Source: Sunxiuqinia dokdonensis
GTDB taxonomy: Bacteria; Bacteroidota; Bacteroidia; Bacteroidales; Prolixibacteraceae
DNA length: 64,000 nucleotides
Assembly: GCF_001270965.1 (NCBI RefSeq)
Contig: NZ_LGIA01000171.1
Span: forward strand, 1 to 64,000
Direction of reading: 5' to 3'
A model generated the notes under the pieces. The model did not search any database and had not been told where the DNA came from. It worked only from the letters and a program-made list of their open reading frames with translations. Below are positions 16,301 to 23,913 of the stretch, one piece after another. The stretch's first letter is position 1. Each line of letters opens with the position of its first letter. The position numbers were made by a program, and so were the translations under genes.

Positions 16301-18150
16301 ACCATACTGGAATTGAAATCGAACGAAAAATGAGTATGAATATGGGCGATCTCGCCACCAATCGCACCATACTGGAATTGAAATATTTTGCGACCGCCTA
16401 CCTGATGGAAGAAAGCGGGCCACCAATCGCACCATACTGGAATTGAAATGAGTAAACACGAAAACCCGAAACCCGAAACTCAAACCACCAATCGCACCAT
16501 ACTGGAATTGAAATAAAAGACATGTCAGACTTATTTTCAATCTCAATCAGCCACCAATCGCACCATACTGGAATTGAAATTGAAAATCCGACCGTAAAAA
16601 TCGGACAGGGTGCGGTATCCACCAATCGCACCATACTGGAATTGAAATTGCTTTACCTTTGCTCAACAATATTCTGAAGTTGTCCACCAATCGCACCATA
16701 CTGGAATTGAAATTTGTGATCCGGTTGCTTTTGAAATGTGGTTGTTTCCCACCAATCGCACCATACTGGAATTGAAATAACCTGGAACGAAGAAACCGCC
16801 AAAACGGAAGGCATGCCACCAATCGCACCATACTGGAATTGAAATGTGCTGTACCTGCATATAATTTTTTAACTCTAAATCCACCAATCGCACCATACTG
16901 GAATTGAAATATGTGAACAGGAACTTCAAAGCGAAAAGTACAGTAGGCCACCAATCGCACCATACTGGAATTGAAATGACGTATTTGGATGAGTACAGAT
17001 GCAGGTGAAAGTCCACCAATCGCACCATACTGGAATTGAAATATACCAGTGAAGAAACTGAAAATTTCACGTTCAACCACCAATCGCACCATACTGGAAT
17101 TGAAATTTGCTGCACACCAACATGTTTGATGAGCTGCAGGACCACCAATCGCACCATACTGGAATTGAAATTTATTAAAGGATAGAAGGATCATAATGCA
17201 TGTTGCCACCAATCGCACCATACTGGAATTGAAATGTGGATCAATACCAGACTTCATTTGTCCTCTCTTGGCCACCAATCGCACCATACTGGAATTGAAA
17301 TTGGTTAGCGGTTTTTAGCGTTAAGTAGTTTTTGAGCCACCAATCGCACCATACTGGAATTGAAATTCGACGAAAAGGCAAAACTTCTGGAGTTTAGGCG
17401 CCCCACCAATCGCACCATACTGGAATTGAAATTTCGAATGTCGCTGTCCGGATCATCAAAATGGAACACCACCAATCGCACCATACTGGAATTGAAATTA
17501 CCGAGCAGTACGCCATAGGCAGCGCTGATGTCTTCCCACCAATCGCACCATACTGGAATTGAAATCGAAGACCTGACCCATGCCATTTATGGCCGTTGGC
17601 CACCAATCGCACCATACTGGAATTGAAATAAATAATTAACGCAAAAGAATTTCGTTCCCTGTACACCACCAATCGCACCATACTGGAATTGAAATACTGA
17701 TATTACCCGGATTAATTAATGAAGGTTGAATCCACCAATCGCACCATACTGGAATTGAAATTGTTAATTCCCGTTTCGTTTTGAGATTTCCTTTTCCCAC
17801 CAATCGCACCATACTGGAATTGAAATTGTATTTCAGCGGGAAGTTAAACCAGGTGGTTTGCCACCAATCGCACCATACTGGAATTGAAATACGAAACAAC
17901 GGGCCGCAAAGCGGTGAACCGTGACCACCAATCGCACCATACTGGAATTGAAATGTGCTGGTGTACAGCAGCAACCTAAGCGCCGCCGACCACCAATCGC
18001 ACCATACTGGAATTGAAATAAGGCATGATGGTTTACATTGAGGGTAAAATCAAACCACCAATCGCACCATACTGGAATTGAAATACATGATATTCAAGGT
18101 TGAAGGATTTAAGGGCTTTCCTCCCAATCGCACCATACTGGAATGGAAAT
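13340..18150 (+). CRISPR. Type I-B CRISPR array, 74 repeats and 73 spacers
   Basis: The repeat is 30 nt, beginning CCACCAATCGCACC and ending ACTGGAATTGAAAT. The end ATTGAAA(N) is typical of type I-B repeats. By reading each unit I count 74 repeats, the first at 13340-13369 and the last at 18121-18150. Spacers average about 35.5 nt (roughly 34-38). All internal repeats appear identical; the last one is degenerate at positions 2-3 and 25, marking the old, leader-distal end. Transcription is expected from the leader on the + strand, with Cas6 cutting to leave an 8-nt ATTGAAAT handle. The uniform repeats and intact adaptation genes suggest an active locus. Confidence 0.98.
14224..14260 (+). other. 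Spacer 14, matching a tmRNA (ssrA) 3' end
   Basis: Read on the minus strand this 37-nt spacer contains GTTTGGACGTGGGTTCGAC followed by CCCCACCGCCTCCA. That is a T-arm of 5-bp stem and TTCGA loop, then a 7-nt acceptor strand and discriminator A, preceded by the TTTGGACG context usual in tmRNA. The crRNA would be antisense to the 3' end of tmRNA. A tRNA-Ser 3' end is a less likely alternative. Confidence 0.65.
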
Positions 18151-18340
18151 GCGACAAGTAGGGTTGCCAGTGGTATCCACACGACAGTTTTTGTTTTATC
18201 CATTTCTGTAATTTTTGATGATGGAAAAGTGAATATCTTTTCAACCTTAACACCGCATCTTTCAGCGGTGGCAAAATGTTTTGAGGCAATTACAGCTGGT
18301 GCGGATTAATGACAACGAGTGATTGAAAAACAGGGCACAA
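18151..18340. other. Array-distal flank with no gene
   Basis: About 190 bp between the last repeat and the toxin terminator. I see no convincing coding sequence on either strand and no further repeat copies. Confidence 0.5.
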
Positions 18341-18371
18341 GAAAGCCCGGTACTGCAGTGCAACACCGGGC
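18341..18371 (-). terminator. Rho-independent terminator of the first RelE operon
   Basis: On the minus strand, GCCCGGT (complement of 18365-18371) pairs with ACCGGGC (complement of 18345-18351) across a 13-nt loop, followed by TTTCTTG. It lies 27 bp beyond the toxin stop. Confidence 0.7.
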
Positions 18372-18398
18372 GGTTGAGTAGAAGTCGGAAATTCGACT

Positions 18399-18740
18399 TT
18401 ATCTTGCTCCAAAGTTTTTAAGAATCTGGTTGATATGCTTTGAGTCGATGGATGATACTTCGCTTTTGTCGTAGATGGCAACCAAGTAGATTACGTTATT
18501 TTCCGAAGCCAGGATGATTTCCTGATAAGATACTATTCTCATGCCCCCGCTTTTCCCCTTTCCTTTCGACCGTACAGCCAAACGCGCTTTAAAAAGTCCG
18601 CCTCCAAGCGCTACCCCTTGAGCTCCTTTGCTTTCAGTTTCAGAAATAAACGCTTCAAGCTCGTGTTTTAAACTTCGATATTTCTTTATCAGACGCTTAG
18701 CGTCGTGCTTGAAGCTATCGAGTAAAAAAACATCATTCAT
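18399..18740 (-). CDS. RelE/ParE-family toxin (TA pair 1)
   Basis: A 113-residue protein with the RelE/ParE fold pattern: an N-terminal helical part with basic residues (FKHDAKRLIKKYRSLKHELEAF) and beta strands ending in 'KSGGMRIVSYQEI' and 'VIYLVAIYDKSE'. RelE-type toxins cleave mRNA on the ribosome; ParE-type members poison gyrase, and the sequence alone does not separate these. Its start overlaps the stop of the upstream antitoxin gene by 4 bp, the usual antitoxin-toxin coupling. A second pair of the same design is at 54389-54912. The gene sits between the CRISPR array and a tRNA remnant, a common setting for addiction modules stabilising an island. Confidence 0.85.
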   Translation of the reverse strand: MNDVFLLDSFKHDAKRLIKKYRSLKHELEAFISETESKGAQGVALGGGLFKARLAVRSKGKGKSGGMRIVSYQEIILASENNVIYLVAIYDKSEVSSIDSKHINQILKNFGAR

Positions 18741-18934
18741 AATTCTGACAGGAATTTACGAGCTGGAGTACCCTTCTTTTTTCCTTTCAATACTTTATTT
18801 AGCTCAGAAAGGCCTTTAGTGACACTATCAACTGCTGGCGATTTTTCTATAACTGTTGCGTGTCCGGTATTTTTCAGGTACTCAACGAGTGCTTTGCCAG
18901 CCTTCGTTTTTTCATTAATGATTACAGTGGCCAT
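18737..18934 (-). CDS. Antitoxin of TA pair 1
   Basis: A 65-residue protein upstream of the RelE-like toxin, overlapping it by 4 bp. The N-terminal half (MATVIINEKTKAGKALVEYL) resembles the short beta-helix start of many small Bacteroidota antitoxins. The C-terminal half is lysine-rich and probably disordered until it wraps around the toxin. No classic helix-turn-helix is visible. A promoter box with the sequence TAAGTTTG lies 18 bp upstream of the start codon; the second TA pair has the same box. Confidence 0.75.
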   Translation of the reverse strand: MATVIINEKTKAGKALVEYLKNTGHATVIEKSPAVDSVTKGLSELNKVLKGKKKGTPARKFLSEL

Positions 18935-18951
18935 ATCTTATTTGTTTACCA

Positions 18952-18977
18952 CAAACTTACAAATTTTCGGCTACAAA
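18952..18977 (-). promoter_or_regulatory. Bacteroidota-type promoter of TA pair 1
   Basis: On the minus strand TAAGTTTG (18952-18959) matches the TAnnTTTG -7 box. A TTTG at 18974-18977 lies 14 nt upstream, closer than the usual -33 spacing. The box occurs at the same place in front of the second TA pair. Confidence 0.5.
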
Positions 18978-19603
18978 AATTGAATGTAGAAAGTAGGAAG
19001 CGAAGCTGGAGATTAAACGAGCGAACCGACTTTCGTTTAAATATCGTATTTGCCGGGGCGTTAACTTTTTGGTTGTTGGAGTAGTCCATCACTTTCATTT
19101 CGTCCAAATACAGCCCATTGATGTAGCAGGCGAACGTACGAAGGAGAATTCCGATTGCTTTCGAATATTCACTTTTCCGCATGGCCAAATATTTTTTTTT
19201 CATCGGTCATTTAAAACCTGCTTCTCAACATTCCATAATTTGCTGAACCCAGTTTTTGCGCTGCTGCTGGCGGCCGATACCAGTGATGCGCGGCGCTCCA
19301 ACCAGCTTGGGTTTGGCTTTCCATTAGCTAATGGTTCAGGGACTTGTGCCTTGGATTCTCGCGTAAGGCAGTGAGCTGTAATCTTGGGCAGCTCTCTTTT
19401 AATCGTGTTTCTAATCTCAAGATAAAGCCCGGAATTTACCTCCTGAAGGTTTTAAATTTAAATTACTCTGACAACGGCTTGGTTGACCCTTTTGATGAGG
19501 TAGAAGTATGAGCTGAATGGGGAGAAGGAAGGTTTCGTCCAGCCAAAATACCACCAGAGGCAGAAAGGCACCATTATCATTAGCGAATTTTATAGGTCCT
19601 TTG
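18978..19603. other. Gene-poor stretch, possible decayed coding sequence
   Basis: No convincing gene. On the minus strand an 85-codon frame (18946-19203) overlaps the TA promoter, and its first half (MRKSEYSKAIGILLRTFACYI) looks protein-like but matches nothing I know. Upstream of it, 19210-19370 also has protein-like sequence on the minus strand (NGKPNPSWLERRASLVSAA) in another frame, so a decayed gene is possible. 19380-19600 shows nothing. Confidence 0.3.
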
Positions 19604-19611
19604 TATATTTG
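19604..19611 (+). promoter_or_regulatory. Possible promoter box TATATTTG
   Basis: An exact TAnnTTTG match upstream of the tRNA remnant and terminator. Together they would bound a transcript of about 190 nt with no good open frame. The -33 box is not clear. Confidence 0.3.
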
Positions 19612-19721
19612 TACAGTACATTTCTAATCAAATCATTGCAAAATAACTGATTGGGAGTGATACGGTGAGTTCTTAAAAAGGACATTGATTTAAATGACTA
19701 ATAATAAAACACTTACTGGTG

Positions 19722-19747
19722 GCTGGTTCGAATCCAGTACAGCCCAC
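19722..19747 (+). other. tRNA 3'-end remnant (candidate attachment site)
   Basis: GCTGG-TTCGAAT-CCAGT forms a complete T arm (5-bp stem with one G.U, canonical TTCGAAT loop), followed by seven acceptor bases ACAGCCC and a discriminator A. The upstream DNA does not form the rest of a tRNA: no D or anticodon arm and no GGGCTGT partner is seen. Such orphan 3' ends are left when an integrative element recombines into a tRNA gene. Confidence 0.65.
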
Positions 19748-19773
19748 TTCGGACAGACTACAAATCGAATCAA

Positions 19774-19812
19774 AATCCAGTAAATGAATCATTTATTGGA
19801 TTTTTTATTTTT
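19774..19812 (+). terminator. Strong rho-independent terminator after the tRNA remnant
   Basis: A 13-bp stem, AATCCAGTAAATG (19774-19786) with CATTTATTGGATT (19790-19802; one G.U), a 3-nt loop and then a T-rich tail TTTTTATTTTT. Probably the original tRNA gene terminator. Confidence 0.75.
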
Positions 19813-20030
19813 CGGCTTACTCTAAGTTTCTATGGCCATTATTTTCAGGCAAATATTTTAGGAAAGAAGGTTGTATCTGTCACATCGTTGTCCTATTTGT
19901 CCAGTTATACAAGCGCTTGCTTTGTCTGTCACCCTAATTGAAATCAAACCTTCAATAATTTCCGTCTGACCGCAAAAAATCAGTATCGTACACCAGAGAA
20001 TTTGACTTTGACGTCAAGAAATTGCGTTTT

Positions 20031-20235
20031 TACTTTTCAGAATTTGATAATTACTTTTTGGAATCTGACATTTACTTTTTAGATTTTAATATTCACTTTT
20101 ATGATTCGTCAACTTATTTTTAGAGATTGCATATTCATTTTTAATTTCAAGAATGAGCTATTAAAATTTTAGATTATTTACTTCTTAGAATTGACTACTT
20201 ACTTTTAAGAATTACATGATTACTTTTAAGAAACC
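20031..20235. repeat. AT-rich tandem repeat, 21-bp period
   Basis: About ten degenerate units of 21 bp, each beginning with a form of TTACTTTTAAGAATT (for example TACTTTTCAGAATTTGATAAT, then TACTTTTTGGAATCTG..., and so on). The period is exactly two helical turns, which phases the T tracts on one face and should give curved DNA. It lies between the tRNA remnant and the 3' end of the polysaccharide locus. No gene is seen between 19813 and 20347. Confidence 0.75.
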
Positions 20236-20347
20236 AGGCAATAAAATGAGCAATTGAAAACCAACATCGAGCTCTTAACCAATTAATTAATTAGCACCAT
20301 CTTCGGAATGTTGCATTGAATGAAAATAGAAGCATCTCCCACGTCCA

Positions 20348-21640
20348 TTAGGGCAAGGCGTCAAAGTCAATTTGCGGGCGCTGGTTGTTGGCCTCGCGGG
20401 TAAATTGTGTGCCAATGGTTGTTTTCTCGTTTATAAATCCGCAGTTTTTCAAATAAAAGGCATCGTTTAACTGGCCGCCGGTGTAGTCCAGCCTGGCATT
20501 TTTCCGTGCTGTAGCATCGGCCGAAAAAGCCGCTTGGTTCAGTTCCATCCAATTCCCATCCGCATCAACGATCCATTGGTTGGTGTACAACACTTTCCGG
20601 TCGAATAAGCCCGCTTGGGGAATGAAATTCTCCAGAAACGAGTGCAAGCCAGTCAGGTAAGTGCTTGTTTTTGGCCGGCTGAAACTCGCAATCAGCGCCC
20701 AGTCACCAACTTCGGGATCGAAAAACCAGGCTGTAAATTCGGTTGAATGATCATCGCCAGGCACCGCTTTCAGCAAAAATCCGTAGGTGGTTTCCGTTTT
20801 CCACATAAACCGCTTGTAACTTTGGCCTCCCGACCCTTCGTTTCCAAACTCGCCGGTGTATACTCCCGTTCCCTTTCGGATAAGTTGGATGCGCTGGTCT
20901 TCAGGAATTTCATCCGGATTGTCGGTATGAAAAGGACTCCAGACGGAAAACAGAATCCGTCGTTCGGTTTCTGAATTCACCTGAATGCCGAAGTAGCCTT
21001 GTCCAAAGCCGTTGGCCATAAAATACGAGCCCATCACATCCTCGCCTTCAGGAACTGTAATTTCGTTATAGAAGTAGGTCACTTCCTTTTCATCTTCGGG
21101 CACCAAGTATCGTAAATGAACGGAAGGACCGCGACGCCCCCAATAAAATTCGTCTTTCATAAAATAAAAGTCACTCTCAGCCGGCTCTCCCATTACTGCG
21201 ATGTCATGAACAATAGCAGTTCCTTCTCCTCCTACTGCGCTGATATCAACATACTGGTAACCGGGATTTTCAATGATGAACCCGCCAGCCCAAAGAACGG
21301 TCGATGCTTCGCTTGTCAAATCGATCGTTTTTTCGCGAGCACCCATCGTTAATTTTATTCGCGCATCGCCACCAGCTGCCGCACCCCGGATGCCCAACCG
21401 GATTGCTCCCGTTTTTTCGGCATAAAAGAACGTGCGGAAGGTCTTGGTGAAATCGCTATCAACACGGATACCCCCTTCATCGATCTTCTCCGTTGTTTGA
21501 AAGCCATTGTCTATGACCCAACTATTGCCCGCCGTTGGGATGAAAACTTGGGCATGGACCTTGGATTGACCTGCCCCCGTTTGCAGAATAAATACCAGCA
21601 GCGCTACAAGCAATACTTGAGAGAACCTTTCTATTTTCAT
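20348..21640 (-). CDS. DUF5077/DUF3472 secreted protein
   Basis: A 430-residue protein with an N-terminal signal sequence (MKIERFSQVLLVALLVFILQ) ending near 'VHAQ'. The first part (about residues 32-150) is a beta-sandwich DUF5077-type domain, starting 'FIPTAGNSWVIDNGFQ'. The rest is a DUF3472 domain with 'FYWGRRGPSVHLRYLVPE', 'GQGYFGIQVNSETERRILFSVWSP', 'GQSYKRFMWKTETTYGFLL' and 'TYLTGLHSFLENF'. These domains often appear together in polysaccharide utilisation loci and are thought to bind or process glycans; no reaction is established. Last gene of the minus-strand run that starts with the GH27 gene, 87 bp after the GH43 stop. Confidence 0.82.
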   Translation of the reverse strand: MKIERFSQVLLVALLVFILQTGAGQSKVHAQVFIPTAGNSWVIDNGFQTTEKIDEGGIRVDSDFTKTFRTFFYAEKTGAIRLGIRGAAAGGDARIKLTMGAREKTIDLTSEASTVLWAGGFIIENPGYQYVDISAVGGEGTAIVHDIAVMGEPAESDFYFMKDEFYWGRRGPSVHLRYLVPEDEKEVTYFYNEITVPEGEDVMGSYFMANGFGQGYFGIQVNSETERRILFSVWSPFHTDNPDEIPEDQRIQLIRKGTGVYTGEFGNEGSGGQSYKRFMWKTETTYGFLLKAVPGDDHSTEFTAWFFDPEVGDWALIASFSRPKTSTYLTGLHSFLENFIPQAGLFDRKVLYTNQWIVDADGNWMELNQAAFSADATARKNARLDYTGGQLNDAFYLKNCGFINEKTTIGTQFTREANNQRPQIDFDALP

Positions 21641-21727
21641 CGTATATCTTTTTTCTTGATCGTTTATTCACCATAAACCAGGATTCGTGTGCCGTTCAAA
21701 AGCCCATTCAAACAATCTAACAACAAG

Positions 21728-23893
21728 CTACTCTCCTACCGGTTCAATCCCATTTAGCGTGGGTTTTACTTCCAAAATCTCGCCATTCTCGTTAAACTCC
21801 AGCTTGTCGATGCACACTTCACGGTGGAAACCTCCGGCGCGACCCATGTCAATGCCTTTGGGGCGGGTAAACCGGTGATACACAAGGTACCATTCATCTT
21901 TTCCGGGAACCTGAATAGCCGAATTGTGCCCGGTAGCAAAGATTTGTTGTTCCGCATCCTGCCTGATGACAATGTTGTTTTCGGGGATGGTAAGTGTTCC
22001 CAGCGGCGAGTCGGACGTGGCGTAACGCACTTTGTAGTTGGGACTGCGGGTGTCATCCTCCGACCACATAAAATAGTAAGTTCCGTTACGATAAATCACG
22101 TAAGTTCCTTCGCGGTAGGTGTTGTCTATGTTCATCAGTTTCAGCGTATTCTTTTTAATCGACAACATATCTTCACTCAATTCGGCAGCAGCCATGTAGC
22201 CGTTGCCCCAGTAGAGGTAGCTTTTCCCGCTTTCGGGATCGGTAAACACGTCGGCATCAATTTCCTGCCCTCCGGTGACGCCTTCTGGTTTGTAGTCGAT
22301 CAGCGGCTGGCCGCTATCTACAAACGGTCCGGTTGGATCATCGGCAACCGCCACCCCTATTTTTTGAGCCGCTGTAAAATAGTAGAAATACTTATATCCG
22401 CCGTCAATCTTCTTTTCGATAATACAAGGCGCCCAGGCATTTCGGTCGGTCCAGCTCACATCGGTTTTCAGATCCAGGATCACGCCTTCATCGGTCCAAT
22501 CCACCAAATTATCCGATGAAAAAACCTTAAAGTAGGTTCCGCTCCAATTCATAAAACCGTCGCTGGTTGGGTAGATATAGTATTTGCCGGTTTTTTCAGC
22601 ATACAAAATATCAGGGTCAGCATAGTAGCCTTCCAACACCGGATTGTGATCTTCTGAAGCCGAAACCTGGTAAACCACTTCGTCTTTGCTTTCAATTTTG
22701 AACGTATACTCCACCGGTTCATTCGAAAAATCCTGAGCTCCTTGGGGTTGAAAATCAATGCCTGGCCAAGCTTCAAATTTCGGATCGAAAGCCGACAGAT
22801 CAGTTCCCCACTTTACAGGCAAATCAATGGTTTTTTCTTCGTCGTTGATCACCACATTCTGCTGTTTCACTTCCGGCGATGTGGTTTCCAACAGGTCGTC
22901 GAGCTGTCCCCACTGGGCAATCAATCGTTTCAGCTCCTTGCCGGTAATGGGCATCACCGTTCCGTGGCGCGGATGAAAGTTCATGGAGATCGCTTCATCA
23001 ATGACTGTGAAATTTTTCAGGTCGCTGCTTTTGGTAAACTGGTAACGGCCTTGGGTGTAGATGTCGTACATCAGAATCCACTCCTCGCTGTTGTTGAGTT
23101 TAAAAATGCCGGAACCCTCAACCGGGTGAGTTTCCCGATCAACACGCTCGTCGCTCACCAGCTCATAGCCTTCGGTTAGTTGGTCCGAAAGGGCCAGCTT
23201 AATACCCGGTTCGCCATCTTCCGATTTCATAAACAGGTGATAGGTTCCATCTTTTAAAATGATGTCGCCATCAATGGCCGCATTGTTTGTCGGGCTGAAA
23301 AACAGCTGTTTGGGCGCGGCTTCCAGTCCCGTAAAATCTTCATTGGCAAAGGCGTAGTAAATGATATCGGGGTCGTCGTCCTGCTTCATCGAAAAGTAAA
23401 TCATGTACTTTCCGGTCGTTTCATCATAGAAAGTCTGCGGCGCCCAAACCCGCCAAACATCCCCAAACTCATCGGGAAATGTCTCCGGGATATTCACTTT
23501 CGACGATTCCCAGTTGACCAGATCTTTGGACTTCAACAGCACCATGGCGTAGTTTTTCCAGCCCATTTCGGGAACATACAAATCGGTAACCACCATGTAA
23601 AACCAGCCATCGGCACCACGCAAAATATGTGGGTCGCGCACGCCCCCTGAGGTGCTGATTTCCTTTGAATCCAGAATGGGCTTATTGTCGTTCAGGGCGC
23701 GATAGTTGTAGCCATCGAGGCTGACAGCAAAATGGATGGCTTCCTCGCCCGGGCCATTGCCGGTAAAGTAGGCAAAAAGGTAAGCCGAAAGCTCGTCATC
23801 GGCTGACTTTTGCATAGCACATGAACCCAAAAGCGCCAACATGGCCATCAACATTCCGGCGACACGAACAGGGTGTTGTATTTTCTTCTTCAT
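21728..23893 (-). CDS. Double-domain GH43 glycosidase lipoprotein
   Basis: A 721-residue lipoprotein (lipobox LLGSC, Cys25) with two five-bladed beta-propeller GH43 domains in tandem. Domain 1 (about 35-330) shows the base Asp87 in 'VRDPHI', 'WAPQTF', 'IDGDIILKDGTYHLF' and the acid Glu in 'PVEGSGIF'. Domain 2 (about 425-700) shows 'GYYADPDIL', 'NAWAPCII', 'EIDADVFTDPESGKSYLYWG' and the acid Glu in 'YREGTYVIY'. The GH43 family mainly covers alpha-L-arabinofuranosidases, beta-xylosidases and exo-galactanases. With GH51 beside it, removal of arabinose side chains is likely. A linker of about 90 residues with beta-sandwich character separates the domains. It follows the GH2 gene by 20 bp. Confidence 0.93.
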   Translation of the reverse strand: MKKKIQHPVRVAGMLMAMLALLGSCAMQKSADDELSAYLFAYFTGNGPGEEAIHFAVSLDGYNYRALNDNKPILDSKEISTSGGVRDPHILRGADGWFYMVVTDLYVPEMGWKNYAMVLLKSKDLVNWESSKVNIPETFPDEFGDVWRVWAPQTFYDETTGKYMIYFSMKQDDDPDIIYYAFANEDFTGLEAAPKQLFFSPTNNAAIDGDIILKDGTYHLFMKSEDGEPGIKLALSDQLTEGYELVSDERVDRETHPVEGSGIFKLNNSEEWILMYDIYTQGRYQFTKSSDLKNFTVIDEAISMNFHPRHGTVMPITGKELKRLIAQWGQLDDLLETTSPEVKQQNVVINDEEKTIDLPVKWGTDLSAFDPKFEAWPGIDFQPQGAQDFSNEPVEYTFKIESKDEVVYQVSASEDHNPVLEGYYADPDILYAEKTGKYYIYPTSDGFMNWSGTYFKVFSSDNLVDWTDEGVILDLKTDVSWTDRNAWAPCIIEKKIDGGYKYFYYFTAAQKIGVAVADDPTGPFVDSGQPLIDYKPEGVTGGQEIDADVFTDPESGKSYLYWGNGYMAAAELSEDMLSIKKNTLKLMNIDNTYREGTYVIYRNGTYYFMWSEDDTRSPNYKVRYATSDSPLGTLTIPENNIVIRQDAEQQIFATGHNSAIQVPGKDEWYLVYHRFTRPKGIDMGRAGGFHREVCIDKLEFNENGEILEVKPTLNGIEPVGE

Positions 23894-23913
23894 TGAATTC
23901 GAATTTAAAGTTT

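Noticed and set aside
13316-17974. Many overlapping open frames in the array region encoding repeated peptides such as FQFQYGAIGG, ISIPVWCDWW and FNSSMVRLV
   Set aside because: They are translations of the CRISPR repeats and spacers, not genes; the repeat simply lacks stop codons in several frames.
18946-19203. An 85-codon minus-strand frame near the first TA pair
   Set aside because: It overlaps the TA promoter, its second half is low quality and it matches no family; listed only as possible decayed sequence.
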